Source of the DNA: Kitasatospora indigofera
Lineage (GTDB): Bacteria > Actinomycetota > Actinomycetes > Streptomycetales > Streptomycetaceae
Reading direction: 5' to 3'
Length of the DNA: 64,000 nucleotides
Assembly: GCF_014655955.1 (NCBI RefSeq)
Contig: NZ_BNBO01000023.1
Span: 1 to 64,000 of the forward strand
The position numbers were made by a program, and so were the translations under genes. Of the stretch, positions 16,134-24,824 are shown piece after piece (within the stretch, counting starts at the first letter, position 1; the number at the start of each line of letters is the position of its first letter). The notes under the pieces were generated by a model. The model was given only the letters and a program-made list of their open reading frames with translations, made no database searches and had not been told where the DNA came from.

Positions 16134-16516
16134 GCGGGCGGTACGGCCCCGGGAGGGCCGGGAAGGCCGCCGCTCGGCCCGTCGGTCCGTCCGCCCTGGT
16201 CGGTCCGTCCGCCCGAAGCCGACCCGTCCGCCCGAAGCCGACCCGCCCGTCCGAAGCCGACCCGCCCGTCCGAAGCCGACCCGCCCGTCCGTCCGTCCGA
16301 AGCCGACCCGTCCGTCCGCCCGTCCCCGGACCTGCCCGCCCCCCGTCGGCCGGGCGCCGGGCGGGTCACCGGCCGGAGGGTTCCGGGCGTGGCTTGCCTT
16401 GGAGCGCACTCCAACCGGAATGATGCGCCGTGGCCCGGTCCACCGGCCCCGGGCCGGCTCCCTCCCGCGCCGCTGCCCCCGCGCCGCGCGTGTCACTCCT
16501 TCGAAGGCGGATTCCC
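16134..16516. repeat. Intergenic region with 19-bp tandem repeats (five units)
   Basis: A 383-bp gap without a gene. Units beginning GAAGCCGACCCG start at 16215, 16234, 16253, 16272 and 16299. The first four are spaced exactly 19 bp and the last is shifted by 8 bp. The array ends near 16317. It looks like slipped-strand expansion; a regulatory role is possible as it precedes the SDR gene. Confidence 0.75.
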
Positions 16517-17365
16517 ATGACCACCAGCACCGTTCTGATCACCGGCACGTCCTCCGGCATCGGCCTGGAGACGGCTGTCGCCGCGGCCAGGGCCGGCTGG
16601 CGCACGGTCGCGACGATGCGTGACACCACCAAGGCGGGCGCCCTGCGCGCCGCCGCCGAGGCGGCCGGAGTGGCCGGCCTGGTCGAGGTCCGGCGGCTGG
16701 ACGTGACCGACCCCGACGCGGCGGCCGCCTGCGTGGCCGCGGTGGTGGCCGAGCACGGCGCCCTGCACGCGGTGATCAACAATGCCGGTGCGGGGCATGT
16801 CGGCACGCTGGAGGTGGACGGCGTCGAGGCCGCCCGTCGGGTGATGGAGGTCAACTTCTTCGGGGTGCTGAACGTGACCGCCGCGGCGCTGCCGCACCTG
16901 CGCGCGACCGGCGGGCGGCTGATCGCCGTCACCAGTGTCGGAGGCGTCGTCGGACAGCCGTTCAACGAGGCGTACTGTGCCGCCAAGTTCGCGGTGGAGG
17001 GCTACCTGGAGTCGCTGACCCCGGTGGCGGCCACGGTCGGGGTGAGCGTCACGGTGGTGGAGCCGGCCGCCGTGGCGAGCGAGTTCGTGGCCAACGTCGG
17101 CGTGCCGGACGACCGCTCCGGGCTGCTGGAGCGGATGGGCCCGTACACCCCGGCACTGGAGGCCTACCTGGCCCGGACGGCCGGCGCCTTCGCCAACGCC
17201 CAGTCCGCCGCCGACGCCGCGGCGTCGGTCGTCGGGGTGCTCACGGCCGAGCGGCCCGCCCCGCGGGTGCAGACCTCCGACGCGGCCCGCGCCTTCATCG
17301 CCGGGAAGCTGGCCGACCCGGACGGCACCCGGGTGATCGGGGTCACCAGCACCTGGGTCGCCTGA
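16517..17365 (+). CDS. Short-chain dehydrogenase/reductase
   Basis: An NAD(P)-dependent oxidoreductase of the classical SDR family, 282 aa. It has the cofactor motif TGTSSGIG at the N terminus, NNAG in the middle, the catalytic serine in VTSVGG and the YCAAK motif with Tyr and Lys. The C-terminal substrate region (VEPAAVASEFVANVG) resembles retinol-dehydrogenase-like or 17-beta-hydroxysteroid-like SDRs. ATG 16517 follows GAAGGCGG. It is transcribed alone, with the HxlR gene convergent downstream. Substrate unknown. Confidence 0.85.
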   Translation: MTTSTVLITGTSSGIGLETAVAAARAGWRTVATMRDTTKAGALRAAAEAAGVAGLVEVRRLDVTDPDAAAACVAAVVAEHGALHAVINNAGAGHVGTLEVDGVEAARRVMEVNFFGVLNVTAAALPHLRATGGRLIAVTSVGGVVGQPFNEAYCAAKFAVEGYLESLTPVAATVGVSVTVVEPAAVASEFVANVGVPDDRSGLLERMGPYTPALEAYLARTAGAFANAQSAADAAASVVGVLTAERPAPRVQTSDAARAFIAGKLADPDGTRVIGVTSTWVA

Positions 17366-17433
17366 GCGGCCACCGCCGGCGGTACCGCCGGCCGGCGCCG
17401 GTGACCGCCCCGGACCTCCGGCCCGGGGCGGTC

Positions 17434-17823
17434 TCAGGCCGGGAAGCGGTCGATGTTCTGCTCGGCCCAGGCCCGGATGCCGGCCAGCGGCTCGGCGGCG
17501 CTGCGGCCGAGATCGGTGAGGGCGTACTCGACGTGCAACGGCACCGCCGGGTAGATGGTGCGGGTCAGCAGGGCGGAGTCCTCCAGCCGGCGCAGGGTCT
17601 GGGTGAGTACCTTGGGACTCACCCCCTCCAGCAGCCGCTGGAGTTCGCCGAACCGCAACGGCCCGCTCTCCAGGGCGCCGATGGTCAGGGCGCTCCACTT
17701 GTTGGCGAGCAGGGCGAGGATGTCGCGGCAAGGGCAGAGGGCGGCGTAGACGTCGTGCCGGTCGTGGTGGCCGGTGGCGCAGCTGGTGGCCAAGGAATCG
17801 CTCCGTTCCGTTCTGACGTGCAT
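17434..17823 (-). CDS. HxlR-family (QorR/HypR-like) regulator
   Basis: A 129-aa winged-helix repressor of the HxlR family: WSALTIGALESGPLRFGELQRLLEGVSPKVLTQTLRRLEDSALL is the recognition region. Three cysteines lie near the N terminus (Cys15, Cys30, Cys32 in ALCPCRDIL); members of this family sense quinones or aldehydes through such a cysteine. It is divergent from a quinone-oxidoreductase-like gene with an operator-like dyad between them, which matches the QorR/qor2 and YodB arrangements. Most likely it represses both itself and that gene until electrophiles appear (inference from family). Confidence 0.85.
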   Translation of the reverse strand: MHVRTERSDSLATSCATGHHDRHDVYAALCPCRDILALLANKWSALTIGALESGPLRFGELQRLLEGVSPKVLTQTLRRLEDSALLTRTIYPAVPLHVEYALTDLGRSAAEPLAGIRAWAEQNIDRFPA

Positions 17824-17839
17824 AGCTTCCCAAAGGATA

Positions 17840-17863
17840 GTAGCTGCCCTTGCGGGTTACTAC
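17840..17863. promoter_or_regulatory. Candidate HxlR operator
   Basis: An imperfect dyad GTAGCTGCCC (17840-17849) and GGGTTACTAC (17854-17863), matching at 7 of 10 paired positions, in the 118-bp divergent gap. The flanking GTAG and CTAC are like HxlR-family operators. It would overlap the promoters of both genes. Confidence 0.45.
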
Positions 17864-17941
17864 GGTCATCCACGTAGCGTCGGCGGTGGAACAGCGAGAC
17901 CGGCGGACGAGTCCGGCCGCCGCCAGTGAAGGAGCCCCACC

Positions 17942-18922
17942 GTGATCCGACCCACCGACGCACCGACCATGCGCGCCGTCACCCAGCACGCCTTCGGCGG
18001 CCCCGAGGTGCTGACCGTCGCCGACCTGCCGCGTCCGGTGCCGCTGCCCACCGAGGTCCTGGTCCGGGTGGTCTCCGCCGGGGTCAACCCCGTCGACCTG
18101 AAGACCCGGGCCGGCGGCGGCATGGCCGGGGTGCTCGGCGAGCCGCCGTTCGTCCTCGGCTGGGACGTCTCCGGCGTGGTCGAGGAGGTCGGCTTCGGCG
18201 TCCACACCCTCGCCGTCGGCGACGAGGTCTACGGGATGCCCTGGTTCCCGCGGGCGGCCGGCGCGTACGCCGAGTACGTGACCGCCCCCGCCCGCCAGTT
18301 CGCCCGCAAGCCCGCCGGCCTCGGCCACGACGAGGCCGCCGCCCTGCCGCTGGCCGCGCTCACCGCCTGGCAGATCCTGGTCGACACGGCCGGGGTCACG
18401 GCGGGGCAGCGCGTACTGGTGCACGCCGCCGGCGGCGGGGTGGGCCACTTCGCGGTCCAGATCGCCAAGCACCTGGGCGCCCACGTCACCGGCACCGCCG
18501 GCGCGGCCAAGCACGCCTGGCTGCGCGGACTCGGCGCCGACGAGGTGGTCGACTACACCGGCACCCGCTTCGAGAAGGAGATCTCCGGCATCGACGTGGT
18601 GGTGGACCTGGTCGGCGACGAGCACGACGCCACCAGCACCCGTTCGCTCTCGGTGCTGCGCCCCGGCGGCCTGCTGGTGGCCGTGCCGTCGGGCGTCTCG
18701 CCGGCCCTGGCCGAGGAGGCGCGGGCCCGTGGCGTCCGGGTCGCGCCCTTCCTGGTGGAGCCGGACGGCACCGCCCTCACCACGCTCGCCGGGCTGGTCG
18801 AGCGGGGCCGGCTCGCGGTGGAGGTGGCCGCCGTGTTCCCGCTGGAGGAGGCGGCCCGGGCGCACCGCGAGCTCGCCGAGGGACGCACCCGGGGCAAGAT
18901 CGTCCTGCGGGTGGCCGACTGA
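17942..18922 (+). CDS. Zinc-independent quinone oxidoreductase (MDR superfamily)
   Basis: A 326-aa NADPH-dependent oxidoreductase of the quinone reductase group. It has a GroES-like N-terminal domain (LVRVVSAGVNPVDLKTRAGG) and a Rossmann domain with VHAAGGGVGHFAVQIAKHLGA as the nucleotide-binding motif. It lacks the catalytic zinc ligands of alcohol dehydrogenases. The GTG at 17942 follows GAAGGAGC at the end of the divergent control region. Its role is probably reduction of quinones or reactive enones under control of the adjacent HxlR protein. Confidence 0.85.
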   Translation: MIRPTDAPTMRAVTQHAFGGPEVLTVADLPRPVPLPTEVLVRVVSAGVNPVDLKTRAGGGMAGVLGEPPFVLGWDVSGVVEEVGFGVHTLAVGDEVYGMPWFPRAAGAYAEYVTAPARQFARKPAGLGHDEAAALPLAALTAWQILVDTAGVTAGQRVLVHAAGGGVGHFAVQIAKHLGAHVTGTAGAAKHAWLRGLGADEVVDYTGTRFEKEISGIDVVVDLVGDEHDATSTRSLSVLRPGGLLVAVPSGVSPALAEEARARGVRVAPFLVEPDGTALTTLAGLVERGRLAVEVAAVFPLEEAARAHRELAEGRTRGKIVLRVAD

Positions 18923-19267
18923 CCGTCCCCACCGGGCGGCAGGAGGACGGCCGGCAGTGCGGCTGGACACCACCTGGCGGGCCGGGCGGGGTGCGGTGGC
19001 CGGACGGCGCCCGCACCCCGTCCGCGCGCGGCCGCCCGCGCCGCGTCACGCCGGGTGGCCCGCAGCCCGCGGCGCCGTCCTTCCCCTGCCGCCGCCCGGG
19101 TGCCGCCGGGCCGGCGCCCGCCCACCGGAATCATGCGCCTCCGGGCTCACGACCAGCCTTTCGAGTGGTCGTGCCGGACCTCCCGCCGAACCCGCCTCCC
19201 CCCGCTCGCATGCTTGGCATCCGGGCCCGGGTGGGGGCGCCGGCCGGCGGGGAGGGGAAGGCGCGGC
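18923..19267. other. Intergenic region, nothing recognised
   Basis: A 345-bp GC-rich gap between the quinone reductase and the Gly-rich secreted protein. I see no convincing gene, RNA or strong hairpin. The last 20 bases carry GGGGAGGGGAAGG, the ribosome site of the next gene. Confidence 0.5.
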
Positions 19268-20797
19268 ATGACGTGGACGGGATCGGGGGGCGGCCCGCGC
19301 CGCCGGCTGCGGCTGGCCGCCGTGCTGTCCGCCGCCGCCGCGATGCTGGGCGTCCCGGCGGGCGCGGCGAGGGCCGCCGACCCGGCCGGGTGCTCGCGAA
19401 CGGTCGGCGCCGACGGGGACACCGTCGTCTGCGCACGGGGCATTCCGCAGGGGGCCGTGCTGACCGGCACGGACAAGGGCAGGGACACCATCACCGTGCG
19501 CGGCGGCGTCGCCGGCACCCTGGTGCTGGGCCGCAGCGACACCACCCTGGTGATCACCGGTGCCCCCGGCGCCCGGGGCGCGGACGGGCCCGGGGGCGAC
19601 GACGCAGGCGGCTTCTTCGACTTCGACGGGGCCGGGGACGGCCTGGACGGCAGACCCGGCGGCGACGGCGGGGCCGGCATCACGGCCACCGGCTCCGTCC
19701 GGCTCGGGGCCGGCATCAACACCGTGACCGTCAGCGGCGGGAACGGCGGCGACGGGGGAGCGGGCGGAGCCGGCGGCCACCCGGACGGCGTCTGGCACCT
19801 CGGTGGCGGCGACGGGGGCGACGGCGGGGACGGTGGCGACGGCGCCCCCGGCAACGCGGGCGAGCTGGTCCACGCCGCCGGGCAGGACACCGTCACGATC
19901 ACCGGCGGCGACGGCGGCCGGGGCGGGGGCGCCGGCGCCGCCGGTGGTGCGGGGCGCCCGAACCGGCGTCCCGGGTACGACGGCGAGGGCGGTGACGGCG
20001 GCAACGCCGCCCCGGGCAACAGCAGGACGGTCAACCAGGCGGGCGGTGCGAACACCAGACTCCCGGGCAGCATCACCCTCAGGGTCACCGGCGGCATCCC
20101 CGGAACGGGCGGGCCGGGCGTCGGGGGCTCCCTGGCCCACGGCGGGCCGGGCGCGGACGGGTCGCCGGCCGGCGGCAACGGCGGGCCGATCACCCTCGGG
20201 CGGGGCTCGGTGACGGTGCGGGGCCTGGCCGGCGGCAACGGCAACGACAGCACCATCACCATGATCGGCACCGGCGAGCACACGGTGCGGGCCCTCGGGG
20301 CCGGCGGCAACACGGGCACCGTCATCGGGTCCGACAGCGGCAGCACCACCATCGAGGCGACCGGCGGGTCGGCGGCGGGGAACACCGGCCGGATCAAGGG
20401 CGCCTCCGGCACCGGGACGGCCACGGTCACCGTCACCGGCGGCACCGCCCGGACGTCCGACGGCGACCTCGGCGCCGCGGGCAACAGCGGCACGGTGGCC
20501 GGCGGCCCCGGACCGGACGTGCTCACCGTCCGGGGCGGCGGCGGATCCCGGGGCGGCCCCGCCAACACCGGCACCGTCCAGGGCAACGCCGGCCGGGACG
20601 GCATCAGGCTGACCGGCGGGGCCGGGACGTCCGCCGGAGGCACCGCCAACGCCGCCGGTGCGACGGTCGACGGCGGGGACGGCCCCGACGCCGTCACCGC
20701 CTCGGGCGGCGCCACCGGTGACACCTGCACCCTGATCGGCGGCGACGGCGACGGCGCGGGTACCGTCGTCAACTGCCTGCTGGTACCGGCCCCCTGA
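19268..20797 (+). CDS. Secreted Gly/Thr-rich repeat protein
   Basis: A 509-aa protein with a Sec signal peptide (RRRLRLAAVLSAAAAMLGVPAGAARA, cut after ARA). The remainder is extremely Gly-, Asp-, Thr- and Asn-rich with irregular repeats such as TVTVSGGNGGDGGAGG and NTGTV-type segments alternating with Val/Thr strands. The alternation suggests a beta-solenoid or collagen-like surface protein. Two Cys near the N terminus and two near the C terminus (CTLIGGDGDGAGTVVNC) could form disulfides that cap the fold. ATG 19268 has GGGGAAGG upstream. No enzyme motif was seen; it may bind ions through its Asp-Gly runs (speculation). Confidence 0.65.
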   Translation: MTWTGSGGGPRRRLRLAAVLSAAAAMLGVPAGAARAADPAGCSRTVGADGDTVVCARGIPQGAVLTGTDKGRDTITVRGGVAGTLVLGRSDTTLVITGAPGARGADGPGGDDAGGFFDFDGAGDGLDGRPGGDGGAGITATGSVRLGAGINTVTVSGGNGGDGGAGGAGGHPDGVWHLGGGDGGDGGDGGDGAPGNAGELVHAAGQDTVTITGGDGGRGGGAGAAGGAGRPNRRPGYDGEGGDGGNAAPGNSRTVNQAGGANTRLPGSITLRVTGGIPGTGGPGVGGSLAHGGPGADGSPAGGNGGPITLGRGSVTVRGLAGGNGNDSTITMIGTGEHTVRALGAGGNTGTVIGSDSGSTTIEATGGSAAGNTGRIKGASGTGTATVTVTGGTARTSDGDLGAAGNSGTVAGGPGPDVLTVRGGGGSRGGPANTGTVQGNAGRDGIRLTGGAGTSAGGTANAAGATVDGGDGPDAVTASGGATGDTCTLIGGDGDGAGTVVNCLLVPAP

Positions 20798-20920
20798 CCC
20801 CGGCCGATCCGGCCGGTTCGATCCGTCACCGGGGCCCGGCCCCGACACCGGCCGCCGTACACCTCGCGGCCGGGCCCACGGTCGCCCGTTCGACGGCCCG
20901 CGGCTCACAGCCGACAGCCG

Positions 20921-20959
20921 AAAACAAAGGTGCGGACCGAGTGAACTCGATCCGCACCT
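20921..20959 (-). terminator. Rho-independent terminator of tRNA-Leu
   Basis: On the minus strand a 9-bp stem AGGTGCGGA/TCCGCACCT (20951-20959 with 20928-20936) plus an inner CGAGT/ACTCG stem is followed by TTTGTTTT. It lies 35 bp after the tRNA and is one of the few U-tract terminators in this GC-rich window. Confidence 0.8.
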
Positions 20960-20994
20960 GATCACCGCTGCATCTCCCCGAGGGAGACGATCTG

Positions 20995-21079
20995 TGTCCG
21001 AGGGGGGACTTGAACCCCCACGCCCGATAAAGGGCACTAGCACCTCAAGCTAGCGCGTCTGCCATTCCGCCACCCGGAC
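20995..21079 (-). tRNA. tRNA-Leu(GAG)
   Basis: The minus strand folds into a full class II tRNA of 85 nt. The acceptor is GTCCGGG with CTCGGAC and a discriminator A, the anticodon stem CTAGC/GCTAG has loop TTGAGGT (anticodon GAG, reading CUC/CUU), there is a long variable arm as in tRNA-Leu, and a T stem GGGGG/CCCCC with loop TTCAAGT. CCA is not encoded. A U-tract terminator follows. Confidence 0.95.
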
Positions 21080-21329
21080 CGGGTGTACCGCTCGTCCTCG
21101 CTGCTCCGTGCCGCGCTGACTCGACAACTGTAGCAAAGATCGGGTTCCGGTCCCAAAAACGGCCGGTCCGGAGGTTTGGACCGGCTCGGGGCCTTGCGAT
21201 CCGGGGGTTCTCCTTGGGGAGGGGCCGGTGCTGGGAGAGGATGGGCGAGCCGTGCCCGTACGACCCCGGGCGCGGCTCCGGGGTGGTGCGGACCGCTCCC
21301 GGGCAGGTGAGAGACGACGAGGAGTGACC

Positions 21330-22667
21330 GTGAGCGACTCGAAGGCGGAGCGGGTGGCCGGCCCGAAGGTGACGGGCGAGTCGGAGGTCGCGGAGATCTG
21401 TCGCGACCTGATCCGGATCGACACCAGCAACTACGGCGACGGCTCCGGGCCCGGGGAGCGCAAGGCGGCCGAGTACGTGGCGGAGCAGCTCGCCGAGTTC
21501 GGGCTGGAGCCGCAGATCTTCGAGTCGGCCAAGGGGCGGGCCTCGACGGTCGTCCGGATCGAGGGCGAGGACCGCTCCCGGCCCGGCCTGCTGATCCACG
21601 GCCACACCGACGTGGTGCCGGCCAACGCCGCCGACTGGACCTACGACCCCTTCGCCGGCGAGATCGCCGACGGGTGTGTCTGGGGGCGCGGCGCGGTCGA
21701 CATGAAGGACATGGACGCGATGACCCTGGCGGTCGTCCGCGACCGGCTCCGGACGGGTCGCAAGCCCCCGCGTGACCTGGTGCTGGCCTTCGTCGCCGAC
21801 GAGGAGGCGGGCGGCACCTACGGCGCGCGCTACCTGGTGGACAAGCACCCGGGCCTGTTCGAGGGTGTGACGGAGGCGATCGGCGAGGTCGGCGGCTTCT
21901 CCTTCACCGTCAACGACCAGGTCCGGCTGTACCTGGTGGAGACGGCCGAGAAGGGCATGCACTGGATGCGCCTCACGGTCGAGGGCCGGGCCGGGCACGG
22001 TTCGATGGAGAACGACGACAACGCGATCACCGAGCTGTGCGAGGCGGTGGCCCGGCTCGGGCGGCACAAGTTCCCGCTGCGGATCACCAAGACCGTCCGG
22101 GCCTTCCTCGACGAGCTCTCCGACGCGCTGGGCGTCGAGCTCGACCCGGAGAACATGGACGAGACGCTCCGGGTGCTCGGCGGCATCGCCAAGATGATCG
22201 GCACCACCCTGCGCAACACCGCCCAGCCGACCATGCTCGGCGCCGGCTACAAGGTCAACGTCATTCCCGGCCAGGCGACCGCGCACGTGGACGGGCGCTT
22301 CCTGCCCGGCTACGAGGAGGAGTTCCTGGCCGACCTGGACCGGGTGCTCGGCCCGCGGGTGAAGCGCGAGAGCCTGCACTCGGACAAGGCGATCGAGACC
22401 GGCTTCGACGGGGCGCTGGTGGAGGCCATGCAGCTGGCGCTGAAGGCGGAGGACCCGATCGCGCGGGCGGTGCCGTACTGCCTCTCCGGCGGCACCGACG
22501 CGAAGTCGTTCCAGGACCTCGGGATCCGCTGCTTCGGCTTCGCGCCGCTGCAGCTGCCGCCGGACCTGGACTTCGCCGGGATGTTCCACGGCGTGGACGA
22601 GCGGGTGCCGGTGGACGGGCTGAAGTTCGGCGTCCGGGTGCTCGACCGGTTCATCGACGCCTGCTGA
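21330..22667 (+). CDS. M20/M25/M40 family metallopeptidase
   Basis: A dinuclear-zinc hydrolase of 445 aa, likely a carboxypeptidase, dipeptidase or deacylase. Visible ligands are His and Asp in LLIHGHTDVVPA, the bridging Asp in GRGAVDMKD, and the catalytic Glu-Glu in FVADEEAGG. The dimerisation domain begins around RLTVEGRAGHGSMENDDNA and the last His is in FHGVDERVP. The GTG at 21330 is chosen because ACGAGGAG precedes it and the usual N terminus then follows; upstream in-frame residues are Arg-rich and unlikely to be coding. It stands alone between tRNA-Leu (divergent) and the IS element. Substrate unknown. Confidence 0.85.
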   Translation: MSDSKAERVAGPKVTGESEVAEICRDLIRIDTSNYGDGSGPGERKAAEYVAEQLAEFGLEPQIFESAKGRASTVVRIEGEDRSRPGLLIHGHTDVVPANAADWTYDPFAGEIADGCVWGRGAVDMKDMDAMTLAVVRDRLRTGRKPPRDLVLAFVADEEAGGTYGARYLVDKHPGLFEGVTEAIGEVGGFSFTVNDQVRLYLVETAEKGMHWMRLTVEGRAGHGSMENDDNAITELCEAVARLGRHKFPLRITKTVRAFLDELSDALGVELDPENMDETLRVLGGIAKMIGTTLRNTAQPTMLGAGYKVNVIPGQATAHVDGRFLPGYEEEFLADLDRVLGPRVKRESLHSDKAIETGFDGALVEAMQLALKAEDPIARAVPYCLSGGTDAKSFQDLGIRCFGFAPLQLPPDLDFAGMFHGVDERVPVDGLKFGVRVLDRFIDAC

Positions 22668-22723
22668 GCTGACCGGAAGCCGGCCGGGAGCCGGCGCGCA
22701 CGGCCCGTCCCCGACCCGGCGGT

Positions 22724-24018
22724 TTCTAGCGATCGTTGCAACACGTGGTCGGTTTGGTCAGGCCGCGAGGAGTTTATGCAGGCGCTCGGCTGGGGTTTCC
22801 CAGCCGAGCGTTTTGCGTGGGCGGCCGTTGAGTTCGGCGGCGACGGCAGTCAGGTGCTCCGGGGCGTGGACCGCGAGGTCGGTGCCCTTGGGGAAGTACT
22901 GTCGCAGCAGGCCGTTGGTGTTCTCATTCGAGCCGCGTTGCCAGGGGCTGGCCGGGTCGCAGAAGTAGACCGGGATGCCGGTGGCGACGGTGAACGCGCC
23001 GTGGGCGGCCATCTCCGAGCCCTGGTCCCAGGTCAGCGAGCGCACCAGGTGGGCGGGCAGCGTCTGGACGGTCTCGACGAGGGCGTGGCGCACGTGCTCG
23101 GCGGTGCGGCCGCCCGGCAGGTGCAGGAGCATCACGTAGCGGGTGGTGCGCTCGACGAGCGTGCCGATCGCGGAGGCGCCGTCCTTGCCGATGATCAGGT
23201 CGCCCTCCCAGTGGCCGGGAACCGCCCGGTCCTCGGCCTCGGCCGGACGGTCGCTGATCATGACCATCGGGGTGGCGAACCTGGGCTGGCGGCAGGCGGC
23301 CTGCCGGTGCGGCTTGCGCCGGACCCGGCCGGTCCGCAGAGCGCCGGTCAGCTCACGGCGCAGTTCTCCTCGTCCTTGGACGTAGAGGGCCTGGTAGACC
23401 GTCTCGTGGACCACATGCATCTCCGGCTGTGCGGGAAAGGTGTCCCGCAGAGCCTGGCAGATCTGCTCCGGACTCCACCTCCTGTCCAGGCGGTGCTGAA
23501 TGAAGTCCCGCAGTTCGGGCTTCCGGGCGATCTTGCCGGGTTTGGGCCGTGGCCGGCGCGTGTCCGCACGGGCCTGGGCCGCGTGCGGTCGGTACTGGCC
23601 GTTGCCCGGGTGGCGGTTGCGGCGGATCTCACGGCTGATCGTGGACGGGCTGCGGCTCAGCTCCGCGGCGATCGCCCGCACGGTCGCCTTCTCGCGCAGC
23701 CGGTCGGCGATATGGATCCGCTCGTCCTCCCGGAGGTAGCGGGAAGGACCGGACAGCGCTCCGGGCGGCGGAGCCGTGATCGGCAGTGCTCCCACGTCAC
23801 TGCCGGACGGGGCGCGGCCGTTACGCCACCGCCGCCCCGTCCGGGAGTTGATCCCAACGATCCGACACGCTTCCTTGTTGCTCGCGCCTTGCTCCACGAG
23901 CTGAAGGTACGCAAGCCGTTCCTCCGCCAGCGCCCGGCACCCCTGGTTCACAGACCGGTCTCGGATCTCAAAATCCATCGCTACCCCTGGAGCTGGGGTG
24001 TTGCGACGATCCCTAGAA
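22724..24018 (-). mobile_element. IS30-family insertion sequence, complete
   Basis: About 1.3 kb bounded by 21-bp inverted repeats: 22724-22744 (TTCTAGCGATCGTTGCAACAC) and 23998-24018, which in reverse complement differ at two positions. One transposase gene fills it and appears intact. I could not see a clear target duplication: the flanks are GGCGGT on the left and CCTAAG on the right. It lies between the M20 peptidase and the short chaplin gene. Confidence 0.85.
22758..23978 (-). CDS. IS30-family transposase
   Basis: A 406-aa transposase. N-terminal helix-turn-helix regions (CRIVGINSRTGRRWRNG and AIAAELSRSPSTISREIRRN) bind the ends. The DDE catalytic core has Asp in HWEGDLIIG, Asp in TWDQGSEMA and Glu in GSNENTNGLLRQYFPKG. 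The ATG at 23978 (MDFEIRDRS) is preferred over an upstream start because it lies inside the inverted repeats with normal coding content. No frameshift or stop is present, so the element may be active. Confidence 0.9.
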   Translation of the reverse strand: MDFEIRDRSVNQGCRALAEERLAYLQLVEQGASNKEACRIVGINSRTGRRWRNGRAPSGSDVGALPITAPPPGALSGPSRYLREDERIHIADRLREKATVRAIAAELSRSPSTISREIRRNRHPGNGQYRPHAAQARADTRRPRPKPGKIARKPELRDFIQHRLDRRWSPEQICQALRDTFPAQPEMHVVHETVYQALYVQGRGELRRELTGALRTGRVRRKPHRQAACRQPRFATPMVMISDRPAEAEDRAVPGHWEGDLIIGKDGASAIGTLVERTTRYVMLLHLPGGRTAEHVRHALVETVQTLPAHLVRSLTWDQGSEMAAHGAFTVATGIPVYFCDPASPWQRGSNENTNGLLRQYFPKGTDLAVHAPEHLTAVAAELNGRPRKTLGWETPAERLHKLLAA

Positions 24019-24242
24019 CCTAAGCCCCGGGGGCGGGCCGTGCGCATTGTCCTAGCGAATGATTTGGTACGGGCACGGAGAGATCAACAGAAACGATTAT
24101 CCGGCGGCATTGCGGGTCGGTCATCCGTGCGAGTGATCACCGTTGCGGGTGAATGGCCAGGCGCCTCCGTACCTCGTCGGCCCCGCCCTCGTTCATCCCT
24201 GTGCAACCCGCTGAAAGGGTTGTGACATCAACAGGAGGAACG
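24019..24242. promoter_or_regulatory. Upstream region of the short chaplin gene
   Basis: A 224-bp gap after the IS element. A CAACCC/GGGTTG inverted repeat (24204-24209 with 24217-24222) sits just before the ribosome site AGGAGGAA. Less GC-rich than its surroundings. The promoter is presumably here, so the IS insertion about 220 bp upstream probably left it intact. Confidence 0.4.
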
Positions 24243-24485
24243 ATGAACGTCAAGAAGCTCGCCGCTGTCGCCGCCGCCACCGGTGGTCTGGTCCTCGCCG
24301 GTGCGGGCATGGCCGCCGCGCACGGTGGAGCCGCCGCCCAGGGTGTCGCGGCCGGTTCGCCGGGCGTGCTGTCGGGCAACCTGATCCAGGTGCCGGTCCA
24401 CGTGCCCGTGAACGTGTGCGGCAACACCGTCAGCGTCATCGGCCTGCTCAACCCGGCGTTCGGCAACAGCTGCGCCAACATCTGA
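24243..24485 (+). CDS. chpH: Short chaplin
   Basis: An 80-aa secreted amyloid-forming surfactant of aerial hyphae and spores. It has a signal peptide (KKLAAVAAATGGLVLAGAGMAAA, cut after AAA or AHG) and one chaplin domain: GVLSGNLIQVPVHVPVNVCGNTVSVIGLLNPAFGNSCAN, with the two conserved cysteines that form a disulfide. ATG 24243 has a strong AGGAGGAA. The pairing with a long chaplin directly downstream is the chpH-chpC arrangement known from S. coelicolor, so I use that symbol; the match rests on layout and domain pattern only. Confidence 0.85.
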   Translation: MNVKKLAAVAAATGGLVLAGAGMAAAHGGAAAQGVAAGSPGVLSGNLIQVPVHVPVNVCGNTVSVIGLLNPAFGNSCANI

Positions 24486-24824
24486 GCGTGACACCAGGGG
24501 TGCCGGCCGAGGTGGCCGGCCGGCGCCCCGGGTCGTCCGGCGGGGAGCTCGTCCGACGGGTCGTCGGACGGACCGGCCGTCGGCCGGACCAGGTGCCCCC
24601 GGGCCGCGGACGACCGCGCCCGGGGGCGCGCCTTTGTCCCGGGGGGACGCTTTATGCCGCATTCAGCTCGTCCGCCAGAGTGCCATCGCCCGATCGGGTG
24701 AAGCGACGCCGTTCGGCTCAACCTTTGGCCCGGCTTCTCGTTGTCCCGTGTGCAGCCGAAGGTGTAGTCGGCAATTCGGTAATTCCGACTTTCAACACGT
24801 CTTCTCAACACGTCAGGGGAAAGT
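24486..24824. promoter_or_regulatory. Region between chaplins: terminator and direct repeat
   Basis: A 339-bp gap. A hairpin GCCCCCGGG/CCCGGGGGC at 24595-24627 ends the short chaplin message. Just before the long chaplin are two copies of TCAACACGTC (24792-24801 and 24805-24814, 13 bp apart) that may be a regulator site or part of its promoter. The sequence from 24700 is relatively AT-rich, as expected of a promoter. Confidence 0.5.

Noticed and set aside
22758-24047. Upstream start for the IS30 transposase
   Set aside because: The extra residues would extend through and beyond the terminal inverted repeat; ATG 23978 lies inside the element.
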